A stretch of DNA of 64,000 bases, from NCBI GenBank assembly GCA_017560255.1, contig JAFYOI010000055.1, forward strand, positions 186,001 through 250,000, given 5' to 3'. Shown here one piece after another: positions 8,710 to 16,708 of the stretch (positions are counted from its first letter, which is position 1; each line of letters begins with the position of its first letter). The DNA comes from Clostridia bacterium. GTDB lineage: Bacteria > Bacillota > Clostridia > Oscillospirales > Acutalibacteraceae. The position numbers and the translations under genes were made by a program. The notes beneath the pieces were generated by a model. That model saw only the letters and a program-made list of their open reading frames with translations. It was not told where the DNA came from and ran no database searches.

Positions 8710-10041
8710 ATGGCCAAACCAGTTGTTGCCATTGTTGGCAGACCTAACGTCGGAAAATCTACGTTATTCAACAAATTAGTCGGAAGCCGTTTGTCAATCG
8801 TAGACGACACTCCCGGCGTTACTCGTGACCGAATTTACGGGGATTGCGAATGGACTAATCACAAAATGATAATGATTGATACGGGAGGTATTGAGCCGTT
8901 TTCAAACGACTTAATTCTCTCTAAAATGAGAATTCAGGCTCAACTTGCAATTGATAGTGCCGACGTAATAGTTCTTGTTACAGACGTTAAATGCGGCGTT
9001 GTGGCTACTGACGCTGAAGTTGCTTCAATGCTTATTAAAAGCAATAAGCCAATTATTCTTTGTGTAAATAAGTGCGACAGCGTAGGAAACCCTCCGCTTG
9101 ATTTCTATGAATTTTACAACCTCGGACTTGGAGATCCAATTGCCGTATCGGCCGTTCACGGTCACGGAACAGGCGATTTGCTCGACGCTATCGTAGAAAA
9201 TCTACCTGAAATCGAGGATGAAAACTACGATGAGGACTACACAACGGTTGCGGTTATAGGAAAGCCTAATGTTGGTAAGTCTTCGCTGGTGAATAAAATC
9301 CTCGGCGAAGAAAGAATGATTGTATCAAACATCGCTGGAACAACCCGCGATGCTATCGACTCCATTGTCGAAAACAGTCATGGAAAATTTGTATTCATTG
9401 ATACAGCAGGTCTCAGAAGGCAAAATAAAGTTTACGACGACATTGAAAGGTACAGTGTTATCAGAGCAAAAATGGCAATAGAGCGCGCTAACGTGTGTCT
9501 TATAATGATTGATGCGATAGAAGGCTTTACGGAACAAGATTCAAAGATTGCCGGTATTGCAATTGAACAGGGTAAGGCTTGTGTAATTGCAGTCAACAAA
9601 TGGGATGCTGTTGAAAAAGATGGCAAAACTATGGATGAATACCGCAAAAAACTCATGGAAGACTTTTCCTTCATGACCTATGCACCGATTATTTTCATTT
9701 CCGCTAAAACCGGTCAGAGACTTGACAGATTGTTTGAACTCATTAAATACGTTGATGTTCAGAATTCTATGAGAATTTCAACCGGTAAATTAAACGACGT
9801 TCTATCAATGGCAACGTCTCGCGTCCAGCCGCCAACAGATAAAGGAAAACGTCTTAAAATTTACTATATGACCCAGGCTGCTTCAAGACCTCCACAGTTT
9901 GTGTGTTTTGTAAATAATGCTGAACTGTTCCATTACTCGTATCAGCGTTACCTTGAAAATCAGATACGCTCAACATTTGGACTTGAAGGCACTCCGATTC
10001 GTTTCATCATAAGAGAAAGAAATGACGGTAAAAATAATTAG
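8710..10041 (+). CDS. der: Ribosome biogenesis GTPase Der (EngA)
   Basis: A 443-residue GTPase with two tandem Era-like G domains and a C-terminal KH-like domain, needed for 50S subunit maturation. The first domain has GRPNVGKS, DTGG and NKCD; the second, from about residue 178, has GKPNVGKS, DTAG and NKWD. The C-terminal segment with RVQPPTDKGKRLKIYY is typical of the KH-like domain. Its length matches Bacillus Der. It sits between the DUF512 gene and plsY, all on the plus strand with short gaps. Confidence 0.97.
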   Translation: MAKPVVAIVGRPNVGKSTLFNKLVGSRLSIVDDTPGVTRDRIYGDCEWTNHKMIMIDTGGIEPFSNDLILSKMRIQAQLAIDSADVIVLVTDVKCGVVATDAEVASMLIKSNKPIILCVNKCDSVGNPPLDFYEFYNLGLGDPIAVSAVHGHGTGDLLDAIVENLPEIEDENYDEDYTTVAVIGKPNVGKSSLVNKILGEERMIVSNIAGTTRDAIDSIVENSHGKFVFIDTAGLRRQNKVYDDIERYSVIRAKMAIERANVCLIMIDAIEGFTEQDSKIAGIAIEQGKACVIAVNKWDAVEKDGKTMDEYRKKLMEDFSFMTYAPIIFISAKTGQRLDRLFELIKYVDVQNSMRISTGKLNDVLSMATSRVQPPTDKGKRLKIYYMTQAASRPPQFVCFVNNAELFHYSYQRYLENQIRSTFGLEGTPIRFIIRERNDGKNN

Positions 10042-10064
10042 AAACAATCATTGAGGTGTTTTGT

Positions 10065-11336
10065 ATGTTACGAGTGATAATTTACGCGGTTATTACTGCT
10101 ATAATCTCCTATTTATTAGGAAGCCTTAACTTTTCAATAATATTCACTAAAATATTCACAAAAAAAGATATAAGAACACTCGGAAGCGGCAACGCAGGTC
10201 TCACTAACGTTATACGCTCAACCGGCCCTGTACCCGCAATTTTAGCGCTTGTAGGCGATTTCGGCAAAGCAGTTGTATCGGCAATCGTTGCAAATTTGAT
10301 TTTTAGTGCATCTGATTATCCCGGATTGTCAACGTTTCTTGCATTATGGACGGGAATGTTCTGTATCATCGGTCATATGTTCCCGATTTTTTACAATTTC
10401 AAGGGTGGAAAAGGCGTTCTTACAGCGGCAGCAATGGTACTTATGATTGCGCCGTCAAGACCGATTGTATTTTTGGTCTGCATTGCAATTTTTGCATTGT
10501 TAACCGCGCTCACAAAACTAGTATCACTTTCATCAATCATCGCTGTTTCTTCATTTCCTGTGGCTTTTTGGTTTTTTTACAATACCATTGTTCCGGAAAT
10601 GTCAGAAAAAGTTACTGCATTTTTTAATCAATTTTTTATGGAACCGAGATACTTTCTCACGATCTTTGCAATGTTTCTCCCGTTCCTTATCATCATAAAG
10701 CATTATGCAAACATTGAGCGTCTGCTTAGTTCAAATGAAAAGAATTTCAGTTTTTCAAAAAAGAAACAATCAACCCCACCTGTTTCACTCAATGAAGACG
10801 GTTTTAAATCAAACGTTGTTATGGCTATAAGACTTATTGCCGTATATATCGTTGCAGCGTGCCTTGTACAGCAATTAAATCCGCTTAAATTCCACCCCAA
10901 TCTTAGAGTAGCATTAGTTGATATGCCCAACAAATTGTATGTCCTGCGTTCATTATTCGATTCGCTTGCAGGTGGAAAATTTGTTTCGACGTGGATGTAT
11001 TACATATCTATCGCAGCAACAATCGTCGTAATCCTGGCAATAGCATTCTTCATTATTGGTGTTTTGATGACTTTCTTTAAAGGAGAACTCACGGAAAAAG
11101 GAATTAAGGTTTGCCGTTTCTCCTGCATTTATATTATAACAGCCTGCGCACTTATCATTTTGGGTGTTATTATATTTAACATATCCCTCAATGGTCTTAC
11201 AATGCTTCCATTTAGACTTAGAATACCGTTCTCGTCGGTTCTGACATTGTTCTGCGCTATTATGATTAACAAATTACTAACCAGCATAACTCCCACTGAT
11301 AAAGAGAAGGAGATTACCGAACAAAAGGAGGTTTAG
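10065..11336 (+). CDS. plsY: Glycerol-3-phosphate acyltransferase PlsY with an extra C-terminal membrane domain
   Basis: A 423-residue membrane protein, about twice the usual size (about 190-210). Residues 1-225 are PlsY, which acylates glycerol 3-phosphate from acyl phosphate: SYLLGSLNFSII, the catalytic GSGNAGLTN, GDFGKAV and the glycine-rich FKGGKGV are present. The remaining 200 residues begin with a polar linker (FSKKKQSTPPVS) and add at least four hydrophobic spans, ending in a charged tail (PTDKEKEITEQKEV). I do not recognise this extension. The ATG at 10065 is preceded by GAGGTG. gpsA, which makes the substrate glycerol 3-phosphate, starts only 4 nt after the stop, so the two steps are coupled. 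Confidence 0.9.
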   Translation: MLRVIIYAVITAIISYLLGSLNFSIIFTKIFTKKDIRTLGSGNAGLTNVIRSTGPVPAILALVGDFGKAVVSAIVANLIFSASDYPGLSTFLALWTGMFCIIGHMFPIFYNFKGGKGVLTAAAMVLMIAPSRPIVFLVCIAIFALLTALTKLVSLSSIIAVSSFPVAFWFFYNTIVPEMSEKVTAFFNQFFMEPRYFLTIFAMFLPFLIIIKHYANIERLLSSNEKNFSFSKKKQSTPPVSLNEDGFKSNVVMAIRLIAVYIVAACLVQQLNPLKFHPNLRVALVDMPNKLYVLRSLFDSLAGGKFVSTWMYYISIAATIVVILAIAFFIIGVLMTFFKGELTEKGIKVCRFSCIYIITACALIILGVIIFNISLNGLTMLPFRLRIPFSSVLTLFCAIMINKLLTSITPTDKEKEITEQKEV

Positions 11337-11340
11337 TACC

Positions 11341-12345
11341 TTGTCTAAAATTGCTTTTCTTGGCTCCGGAGCATGGGGTATCGCTGTTGCTATGGTCGCG
11401 TACAATAACAAACACACAGTTAAAATGTGGTCTAAATTTCCGGAAGAAATTGATGAAATCAACCGCACAAGAGAAAATAGCCGATGTCTTAAAAATGTTA
11501 AAATTCCGGAAGGAATTGAGTTTACGACTAATTTATCGATAGTTGAAGATGCCGACATAGTTGTTATCGGTGTTCCATCTATTGGCGTAAGGAATGTTTC
11601 TGCATCAATAAAAAATATCATCAACAAGGATGCTATAATTGTCAACCTCGCAAAAGGACTTGAGAAAGAAACTCTCAAAAGACTTTCCGAAGTTATCAAA
11701 GAAGAATTGCCTGATAATGACGTCGTTGTTCTCTCAGGCCCGACTCACGCTGAAGAAGTTTCACGTGGTGTTCCTTCACTCCTTGTAGTTTCGTCACTTA
11801 ATCCAGACGCTGCATTAAAGGTTCAGAAAACCTTTATGTGTCAAAATTTCAGAATATATAAAAACGACGATATTGTCGGTGTTGAATTAGGTGGTGCACT
11901 CAAAAACATCATTGCAATTGCTGCCGGTATTGCTGATGAGCTCAAACTAGGCGATAATACCGTAGCTGCGCTTATGACAAGAGGACTTACAGAAATCGCC
12001 CGACTCGGTGTAGCTATGGGTGCGAACAAAGAAACTTTTGCGGGTTTAACAGGGGTAGGGGACTTGATCGTCACCTGTACAAGTAAGCATAGCCGTAACC
12101 GTCGCGCCGGCTCTTTGATTGCAAAAGGTATGAAAATTGAAGACGTAATCAAAGAAGTGGGGACGGTTGAAGGTTATTTTGCAACATTGTCCGCAAAAAC
12201 CTTTGCACAGTCTCATAACGTCTATATGCCCATAACCGAGCAGTGTTATGCTATTATGTACGAAAACAAAGACGTTAAGACCGCAATAAATGATTTATTG
12301 GACGGCCAGGGCAAAGACGAACACGAAGAAATATGGTTGTTATAA
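11341..12345 (+). CDS. gpsA: NAD(P)-dependent glycerol-3-phosphate dehydrogenase
   Basis: A 334-residue cytosolic enzyme reducing dihydroxyacetone phosphate to sn-glycerol 3-phosphate for phospholipid synthesis. The Rossmann motif GSGAWG is at residues 8-13; LSGPTHAEEV, the catalytic-Lys region ELGGALKNIIAIAAG and GLTGVGDLIVTCTS are all present. It starts with TTG at 11341, 8 nt after an AAGGAGG site that lies inside the end of plsY. That makes translational coupling with plsY likely. Confidence 0.96.
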   Translation: MSKIAFLGSGAWGIAVAMVAYNNKHTVKMWSKFPEEIDEINRTRENSRCLKNVKIPEGIEFTTNLSIVEDADIVVIGVPSIGVRNVSASIKNIINKDAIIVNLAKGLEKETLKRLSEVIKEELPDNDVVVLSGPTHAEEVSRGVPSLLVVSSLNPDAALKVQKTFMCQNFRIYKNDDIVGVELGGALKNIIAIAAGIADELKLGDNTVAALMTRGLTEIARLGVAMGANKETFAGLTGVGDLIVTCTSKHSRNRRAGSLIAKGMKIEDVIKEVGTVEGYFATLSAKTFAQSHNVYMPITEQCYAIMYENKDVKTAINDLLDGQGKDEHEEIWLL

Positions 12346-12366
12346 TTTATTAATAATAAAAATTCT

Positions 12367-12422
12367 AAAAGCCTGTGCTTTTGCATATCAATTACCAAGA
12401 GATATGGAAAGGACAGGCTTTT
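12367..12422 (+). terminator. Long hairpin between gpsA and the spoIIM-like gene
   Basis: Arms of about 22 nt (starting AAAAGCCTGT at 12367, ending ACAGGCTTTT at 12422) fold around the loop AATTACCAAGA with one or two mismatches. It ends in TTTT and can terminate gpsA transcripts. Its 3' arm holds the only Shine-Dalgarno-like sequence (AAAGGA) near the next gene, so it may also limit that gene's translation. Confidence 0.6.
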
Positions 12423-12427
12423 AATTT

Positions 12428-13063
12428 ATGAATATCATTAAAACAAGAAAAATCAACTGGAAAAACAAGAGAAGGATAATTTTACTTGAAAAAAATTATA
12501 ACGTTATAATATTAACAATATTGATCGGATTCGGTATTGTTATCGGTGCGCTTATTTTCTCTAAAACAACATCCGATTTAAACAACTCAATAGACGTATT
12601 ATATGATAATTTCGTATCATCAGCCAGAGAGAAAAGTTTTATTTCCAATTTTACCGATACGTTTATCAATTCTATGGTTTATCTGTTTCTGTTTTTTATT
12701 ATGGGAACAAACGCTGTTGGTATTCCTTTTATTTACTTTATAACATGCATCAAAGGTATTGGAAACGGCATTATAAGCGGATATTTATATTCTACATTCG
12801 GGCTTCAAGGTGTTGGTTTTTCAACGCTCGTTATATTCCCATATGCACTTATTTCAGGAATTATAGTAATTTTGATGGGGGACTCAAGCATCAAATTATC
12901 TAAAAATATATTTCTAAGTATGACAGGAAAGTCCTACACAGAGAGTGAAATTACAATAAAAAAATACTGCATAAACTTTATAATTTATACAGCATTTTTT
13001 ATTGTCGCATCCATGATAGATGCAATTTTTAAAGTTTCTTTTTCAAATACTTTTAATATTTAA
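12428..13063 (+). CDS. spoIIM: Stage II sporulation protein M-like membrane protein
   Basis: A 211-residue integral membrane protein matching the SpoIIM family in size (about 214), with five or so hydrophobic spans and the central segment GNGIISGYLYSTFGLQGVG typical of the family. In Bacillus SpoIIM forms the DMP peptidoglycan-degrading machine with SpoIID and SpoIIP during engulfment; neither partner is encoded here. No good Shine-Dalgarno sits next to the ATG: AAAGGA is about 14 nt away and inside a hairpin. The last bases overlap the convergent recombinase gene by 4 nt. The family assignment is probable; the sporulation role is inferred. Confidence 0.75.
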   Translation: MNIIKTRKINWKNKRRIILLEKNYNVIILTILIGFGIVIGALIFSKTTSDLNNSIDVLYDNFVSSAREKSFISNFTDTFINSMVYLFLFFIMGTNAVGIPFIYFITCIKGIGNGIISGYLYSTFGLQGVGFSTLVIFPYALISGIIVILMGDSSIKLSKNIFLSMTGKSYTESEITIKKYCINFIIYTAFFIVASMIDAIFKVSFSNTFNI

Positions 13064-14085
13064 TCTTCAGTATCATCTTTCTTTTTTCTTGATTTTTTTA
13101 CGATTGAAAGGGGATTTGAATCCACTGCAGATTTAAGTTGATCTTTAAGAATATGCGTATATATCTCCGTTGTGCCAACGTTTTCATGGCCTAAAATATC
13201 TTTAAGTACCAATACGTCAACTTTTCCATGTTGATACATCAATGTTGCAGCGGTATGTCTGAGTTTATGCGTTGATAAACCGCGACCACCAAGACCTGCT
13301 TTTTCCAAAAAAGTATTTACTATATGTTGTACTGTTTTAGGACTTATTCTTTTCTTAAATCTGCTTAAAAATAAAGCATTTTTATCTTTAACATCGTCAT
13401 CACGACATCTTACAGCGAGATAATCATTAATTGCTGAAACACACGCTGAATTAAGGTAAATTGTTCGTTCTTTATTGCCTTTACCAAGTACACGCATCGT
13501 GTTATTATCAAAAAAATCAGATAAATTAAGACCTACTAATTCGGATAAACGTAAACCACAATTTAAAAATAGAGTTATTATACAATAATCTCGTTCACGA
13601 TTATTACCATCAACGCTTTCCAAAAGTTCAACGCTTTGATCAAGCGTAAGATATTTCGGCAAAGATTTTCTTATTTTGGGCGTTTCGAGTTCAACCATAG
13701 GATTAAATTCAAGTTTATGTGCTTTTAAAGTAAGATAATTAAAAAATGTCCTGATACTCGTAGTTTTTCTGGCGCGTGCTTTTGTATCATTACCACGTAC
13801 ATCTTTGCAATAAGCCAGAAAATCATACGCATCATAAAGAGAAACCGTTTTAATAAAATCTAAATCAACTCCGGTTATATCAATATCATCAAATTTAACG
13901 TCACGTGCAACGAGGTTACGTCTAAATAAAAGAAATCTGAAAAATAATTTTAAATCAAGCGCGTAACCATCAATAGAAAGTTTTGATTTACCTTTAACAA
14001 CTGAAGAATAACGAATAAATTCTTTTATGAGCATTGGATACTCAGCATACTCATCAACGATACCATTGTTTTTAAAATCCGCCAT
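13060..14085 (-). CDS. Tyrosine recombinase, XerC/XerD type
   Basis: A 341-residue site-specific recombinase. The N-terminal SAM-like core-binding domain covers about residues 15-120. The catalytic domain shows Arg in CGLRLSELVGLN, HKLRHTAAT (His and second Arg), LGHENVGTTEIYTH with the last His, and the nucleophilic Tyr in that same segment. This is the full set for XerC/D-like enzymes that resolve chromosome dimers at dif. No transposon or phage genes flank it. The ATG at 14085 is chosen because AAGGA lies 10 nt upstream; an in-frame GTG at 14094 is too close to that site. Whether it is the main chromosomal Xer or a second copy cannot be told. Confidence 0.92.
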   Translation of the reverse strand: MADFKNNGIVDEYAEYPMLIKEFIRYSSVVKGKSKLSIDGYALDLKLFFRFLLFRRNLVARDVKFDDIDITGVDLDFIKTVSLYDAYDFLAYCKDVRGNDTKARARKTTSIRTFFNYLTLKAHKLEFNPMVELETPKIRKSLPKYLTLDQSVELLESVDGNNRERDYCIITLFLNCGLRLSELVGLNLSDFFDNNTMRVLGKGNKERTIYLNSACVSAINDYLAVRCRDDDVKDKNALFLSRFKKRISPKTVQHIVNTFLEKAGLGGRGLSTHKLRHTAATLMYQHGKVDVLVLKDILGHENVGTTEIYTHILKDQLKSAVDSNPLSIVKKSRKKKDDTED

Positions 14086-14186
14086 TTTGAACACATCCTT
14101 TATTTAATTATTATTTTTATATTAAACCCTATTTTTCATCCCCTCAATTATACAAAATATTAATTTAGTATAATTTGCTATATAGA

Positions 14187-14215
14187 ATTATACTACACTG
14201 AAAAACGTTTGTCAA
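14187..14215 (-). promoter_or_regulatory. Consensus promoter of the recombinase gene
   Basis: On the minus strand TTGACA (14210-14215), 17 nt, TATAAT (14187-14192), about 100 nt before the recombinase start. The -35 box lies inside the long inverted repeat at 14202-14240. Confidence 0.8.
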
Positions 14216-14240
14216 GGTGTTCCCCCTCAACAAACGTTTT
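14202..14240. repeat. Inverted repeat over the -35 box of the recombinase promoter
   Basis: Two 16-nt arms, AAAACGTTTGTCAAGG (14202-14217) and CCTCAACAAACGTTTT (14225-14240), flank a 7-nt spacer. The outer 10 bp are perfect and the two inner mismatches would be G-U pairs in RNA. It covers the -35 element, so it could be an operator; it is also followed by T-rich DNA on the plus strand and could terminate transcription. Confidence 0.7.
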
Positions 14241-14457
14241 CTTACTATTTATTCTTTACCTTATATTGTTATGAATATTTAACCGTTTTCTCATTAACAC
14301 TTTCTTGTTTAGAAGTTTATATTAAATTAATGGGAATAATAAAGAATAATAATGGTTGTTTAATAATCATTAAAATTAGGCTGATTCTAAGTGACTTTTT
14401 CTCTTCCTTCCTTCATTCATTTATTAACCTGCTAATTATTATTAATCAAATAGTACT

Positions 14458-14551
14458 AAAAAGCAACATAGAGAGCAGATTTCTGCTCTCTATGTTGCTT
14501 GAGAAAGGAAGAATAATTATAAAAGAAAAGATATAATCTAAATTAGTTGAT
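14458..14551 (-). ncRNA. Candidate small RNA or attenuated leader
   Basis: A strong minus-strand promoter (14558-14586) and an 18-bp perfect hairpin with a 4-nt loop (14461-14500) followed by TTTTT define a transcript of about 94 nt. Its first half is pyrimidine-rich and contains no ATG. It could be a free small RNA, or an attenuated leader that reads on to the recombinase 370 nt downstream when the hairpin is bypassed. The rest of 14086-14758 contains only AT-rich DNA and the listed promoters. Confidence 0.5.
14461..14500 (-). terminator. 18-bp perfect hairpin terminator
   Basis: The stem pairs AAGCAACATAGAGAGCAG (14461-14478) with its exact complement (14483-14500) around the loop ATTT. 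On the minus strand it is followed by TTTTTAG; on the plus strand no T run follows, so it is read leftward. Confidence 0.75.
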
Positions 14552-14557
14552 ATTTGG

Positions 14558-14586
14558 ATATTATCACGAATACCTTGAAATGTCAA
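14558..14586 (-). promoter_or_regulatory. Strong promoter of the candidate small RNA
   Basis: On the minus strand TTGACA (14581-14586), 17 nt, TAATAT (14558-14563), with a predicted start site near 14551. Confidence 0.7.
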
Positions 14587-14648
14587 TACTTTAAAGCAAA
14601 AAAATCCAACAAATTAACGTGATAAAGCGAAATTATTTTATTTATATG

Positions 14649-14677
14649 GTGACAAACTAATTTTTTTATGATATAAT
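14649..14677 (+). promoter_or_regulatory. Promoter of the gene at 14759
   Basis: GTGACA (14649-14654), a 17-nt spacer and a perfect TATAAT (14672-14677), about 80 nt before the start codon and divergent from the small-RNA promoter. Confidence 0.7.
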
Positions 14678-14758
14678 ACTATTCAATTGTGAATAAATTT
14701 CATAAACGACGGAAGGAACTTGCGTAAACTTTGTTAATTTACGCTATGGTGAATTAAA

Positions 14759-15607
14759 ATGCTTGACAAAATTGAAGTACAAAAATTAATTGAAAACGGA
14801 TTGAAAGAGTGCCTCTCACTCGCCTCTTTAACAACCGTTGTAAAGGCACCTGATGAAATAGCAGAATTTGTTTCAACGGATGAACTTTTTACTGAAAGCG
14901 CAAATATTTTTAAAGTTTTAGAAGTTGCAAATGAAAGCGGCGCAGTAAGAATTGTCTGGAACCTCGATAACAAAGACTTTGCTCTTGAATTTTCAGATGA
15001 TCCGCAGGCAAAACCTGATTCATTCTCAAGGGTATCGCTTTGGAGATTAAATGAAGAAACCGCAGAAGTCAAGGACGTTAACTCAATTATTAACGACTTT
15101 GACGATGCAATCAAAGACCGCTTTGTTAAAAAAGTTTCAATCAGCGCTGATGGAATTAAAATGCCTATTCCTGTTTCAAGATCTGACGTAAAGAATTCCG
15201 GTGCAAGTTTTGATGCAATCACTTTGGCATCAAGATTTGCAACAATTTACTCAGAATATAAACCGATTATAAAAGAAAATATTGCACAGTACGGCGGAAC
15301 TTTTCTTCCTGACGAATTCTTCAGCACACACGCTGCTCCGAGAGTTCTTCAGGTGATAAACAGCGGTTCTAATCAGGAAATTAAAAAGTTAATTAGTATG
15401 TTAAGTGAACTGTACGACGATGGTTCAAATGAGGTTCAGCAGATTATTTGCGTTACACTTCTTGGCCAATTGAATAACGACGCTGCATTGCTTGAAAAAA
15501 TTGCTCCGTACATGAGCGAATCACTCAAAAAGAGCGTTGAAAACGTAAACAAATATCTTGCAAGCGGTGCAGGTAAGAAAAAAAGAGCAACACTCTTTGG
15601 CAATTAA
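14759..15607 (+). CDS. Protein of unknown function
   Basis: A 282-residue soluble protein that I do not recognise. It has no signal peptide, membrane span or known catalytic motif. The first 130 residues are acidic and mixed alpha/beta; residues 180-270 look helical, with a repeated HEAT-like character (KLISMLSELYDDGSNEVQ, LLGQLNNDAALLEKI), followed by a basic tail (GKKKRATLF). It is a real gene on three grounds: a good promoter with TATAAT, an AT-poor coding stretch in an AT-rich surround, and a terminator 14 nt after its stop. Only a weak GGTGA ribosome site precedes the ATG. Confidence 0.75.
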   Translation: MLDKIEVQKLIENGLKECLSLASLTTVVKAPDEIAEFVSTDELFTESANIFKVLEVANESGAVRIVWNLDNKDFALEFSDDPQAKPDSFSRVSLWRLNEETAEVKDVNSIINDFDDAIKDRFVKKVSISADGIKMPIPVSRSDVKNSGASFDAITLASRFATIYSEYKPIIKENIAQYGGTFLPDEFFSTHAAPRVLQVINSGSNQEIKKLISMLSELYDDGSNEVQQIICVTLLGQLNNDAALLEKIAPYMSESLKKSVENVNKYLASGAGKKKRATLFGN

Positions 15608-15618
15608 ATTTATAAAAA

Positions 15619-15656
15619 CAGGGAATATCCAATTATGGATATTCCCCTCTTTTTAT
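15619..15656 (+). terminator. Terminator after the unknown gene
   Basis: A perfect 10-bp stem (GGGAATATCC 15621-15630, GGATATTCCC 15637-15646) with loop AATTAT, followed by CTCTTTTTATTTT. Confidence 0.8.
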
Positions 15657-16465
15657 TTTGCGTTTAATTTTTTCTTATGCAAGAGTTTATAGATTGGCTT
15701 CGGAAGAAGTCCTACTATGAGCGGTTTTACAACGAACACAATCGTATAAAAGGGCAATTTAAGTTCTTTAAAAGCAAGAAACTTAACGTAAGCCTCATTA
15801 ATTCTGTATTTATATTTGCGGCGATTATAGGCATTATTATCATCCCTCATCTTATAATAAGCATCCGGAATATTAACTCCCCTATAACCGTTTTTATACA
15901 TTTTAATCCACAAGTGATAGTCTTCGTTTCTCAAAAGTCTTTCTGCTTCAGTATAACCACCAACGGCATTATACGCTTCACGTCTGACCATACAAGGCGC
16001 ATGGCAAAAAGGCGTACCATGAATAAAACTTTTCTTTGTAGGATTTTCATTGGGTCTGTAACTACCCCAGTCACCATTAGCATCAAAATACAACATTCCC
16101 GTACTTACTATTGCAATATCCGGGTTATTTTCGAGTATTTCAATCTCTTTTTCAAATCTTTCGGGAAGCGAAACATCATCGCCATCCTGACGGGCAATAT
16201 ACTTTGTTTTAGCAGCGGCGAGACATTTATTCAAAGTATAATTAAGACCCATATTTTTTTCGTTTTTTAATAAAATAAATCTTTCAGGATCTTTATCAGC
16301 ATATTTCTTGGCAACCCCATAAGTATTATCTTTTGACCCATCATCGCACATAATTAGCACCCATTTATCATAGGTCTGTGCAAGCAAGGACTCAATACTC
16401 TCGTCAAGAGTATCGGCACAGTTATAAATTCCCATTATTACTGAAATTGTATACTTCTCATCCAT
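15653..16465 (-). CDS. Glycosyltransferase family 2
   Basis: A 270-residue GT-A fold transferase. The N-terminus has the nucleotide-sugar site (VIMGIYNCADTLDESIESL), then CDDGSKDNT and the DxD-type metal motif in ARQDGDDVS near residue 95. GGYTEAERLLRNEDYHLWIK is the usual acceptor-loop region. The C-terminus is basic and slightly hydrophobic (FYTIVFVVKPLIVGLLPKP), suggesting membrane association. It is encoded leftward beside a CpsB-type phosphatase and an S26 peptidase and probably adds a sugar to a surface glycan. Donor and acceptor cannot be deduced. Confidence 0.88.
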   Translation of the reverse strand: MDEKYTISVIMGIYNCADTLDESIESLLAQTYDKWVLIMCDDGSKDNTYGVAKKYADKDPERFILLKNEKNMGLNYTLNKCLAAAKTKYIARQDGDDVSLPERFEKEIEILENNPDIAIVSTGMLYFDANGDWGSYRPNENPTKKSFIHGTPFCHAPCMVRREAYNAVGGYTEAERLLRNEDYHLWIKMYKNGYRGVNIPDAYYKMRDDNNAYNRRKYKYRINEAYVKFLAFKELKLPFYTIVFVVKPLIVGLLPKPIYKLLHKKKLNAK

Positions 16466-16673
16466 TTTATCTACCCCTAAACTTTGAATAATTTACACGA
16501 TTCACAACATAATAGACATTACCAACATCATCGGGAGGCTTTTAGATGATTCCGTGTGCATATATGCGATGCATTCACAACAAAGATGCGTGCTGTATTC
16601 TTAACACCGCATCAAAAATCACCAACTCCTCACAAAGCGACATTAAATGTCTGCACTATGAAGAAAGAAAACC

Positions 16674-16708
16674 AAAAAGCGAAGAGAAACTACCCTCTGC
16701 GCTTTGAA
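16674..16708 (-). terminator. Terminator overlapping the end of the cpsB-like gene
   Basis: On the minus strand AAAGCGCAGAG pairs with CTCTTCGCTTT around a loop that contains the TAG stop codon; TTTTGG follows. Between here and 16465 I see no gene. Confidence 0.5.

Noticed and set aside
13060..14085. Recombinase as part of an integrated mobile element
   Set aside because: Flanking genes are housekeeping, no attachment-site repeats or other mobile genes are visible, and base composition matches the neighbours.
14330..14536. A 68-codon plus-strand frame in the recombinase/unknown-gene gap
   Set aside because: It has no ribosome site, crosses the perfect terminator hairpin, lies antisense to the candidate small RNA and has low-complexity Ile/Leu-rich composition expected from AT-rich DNA.
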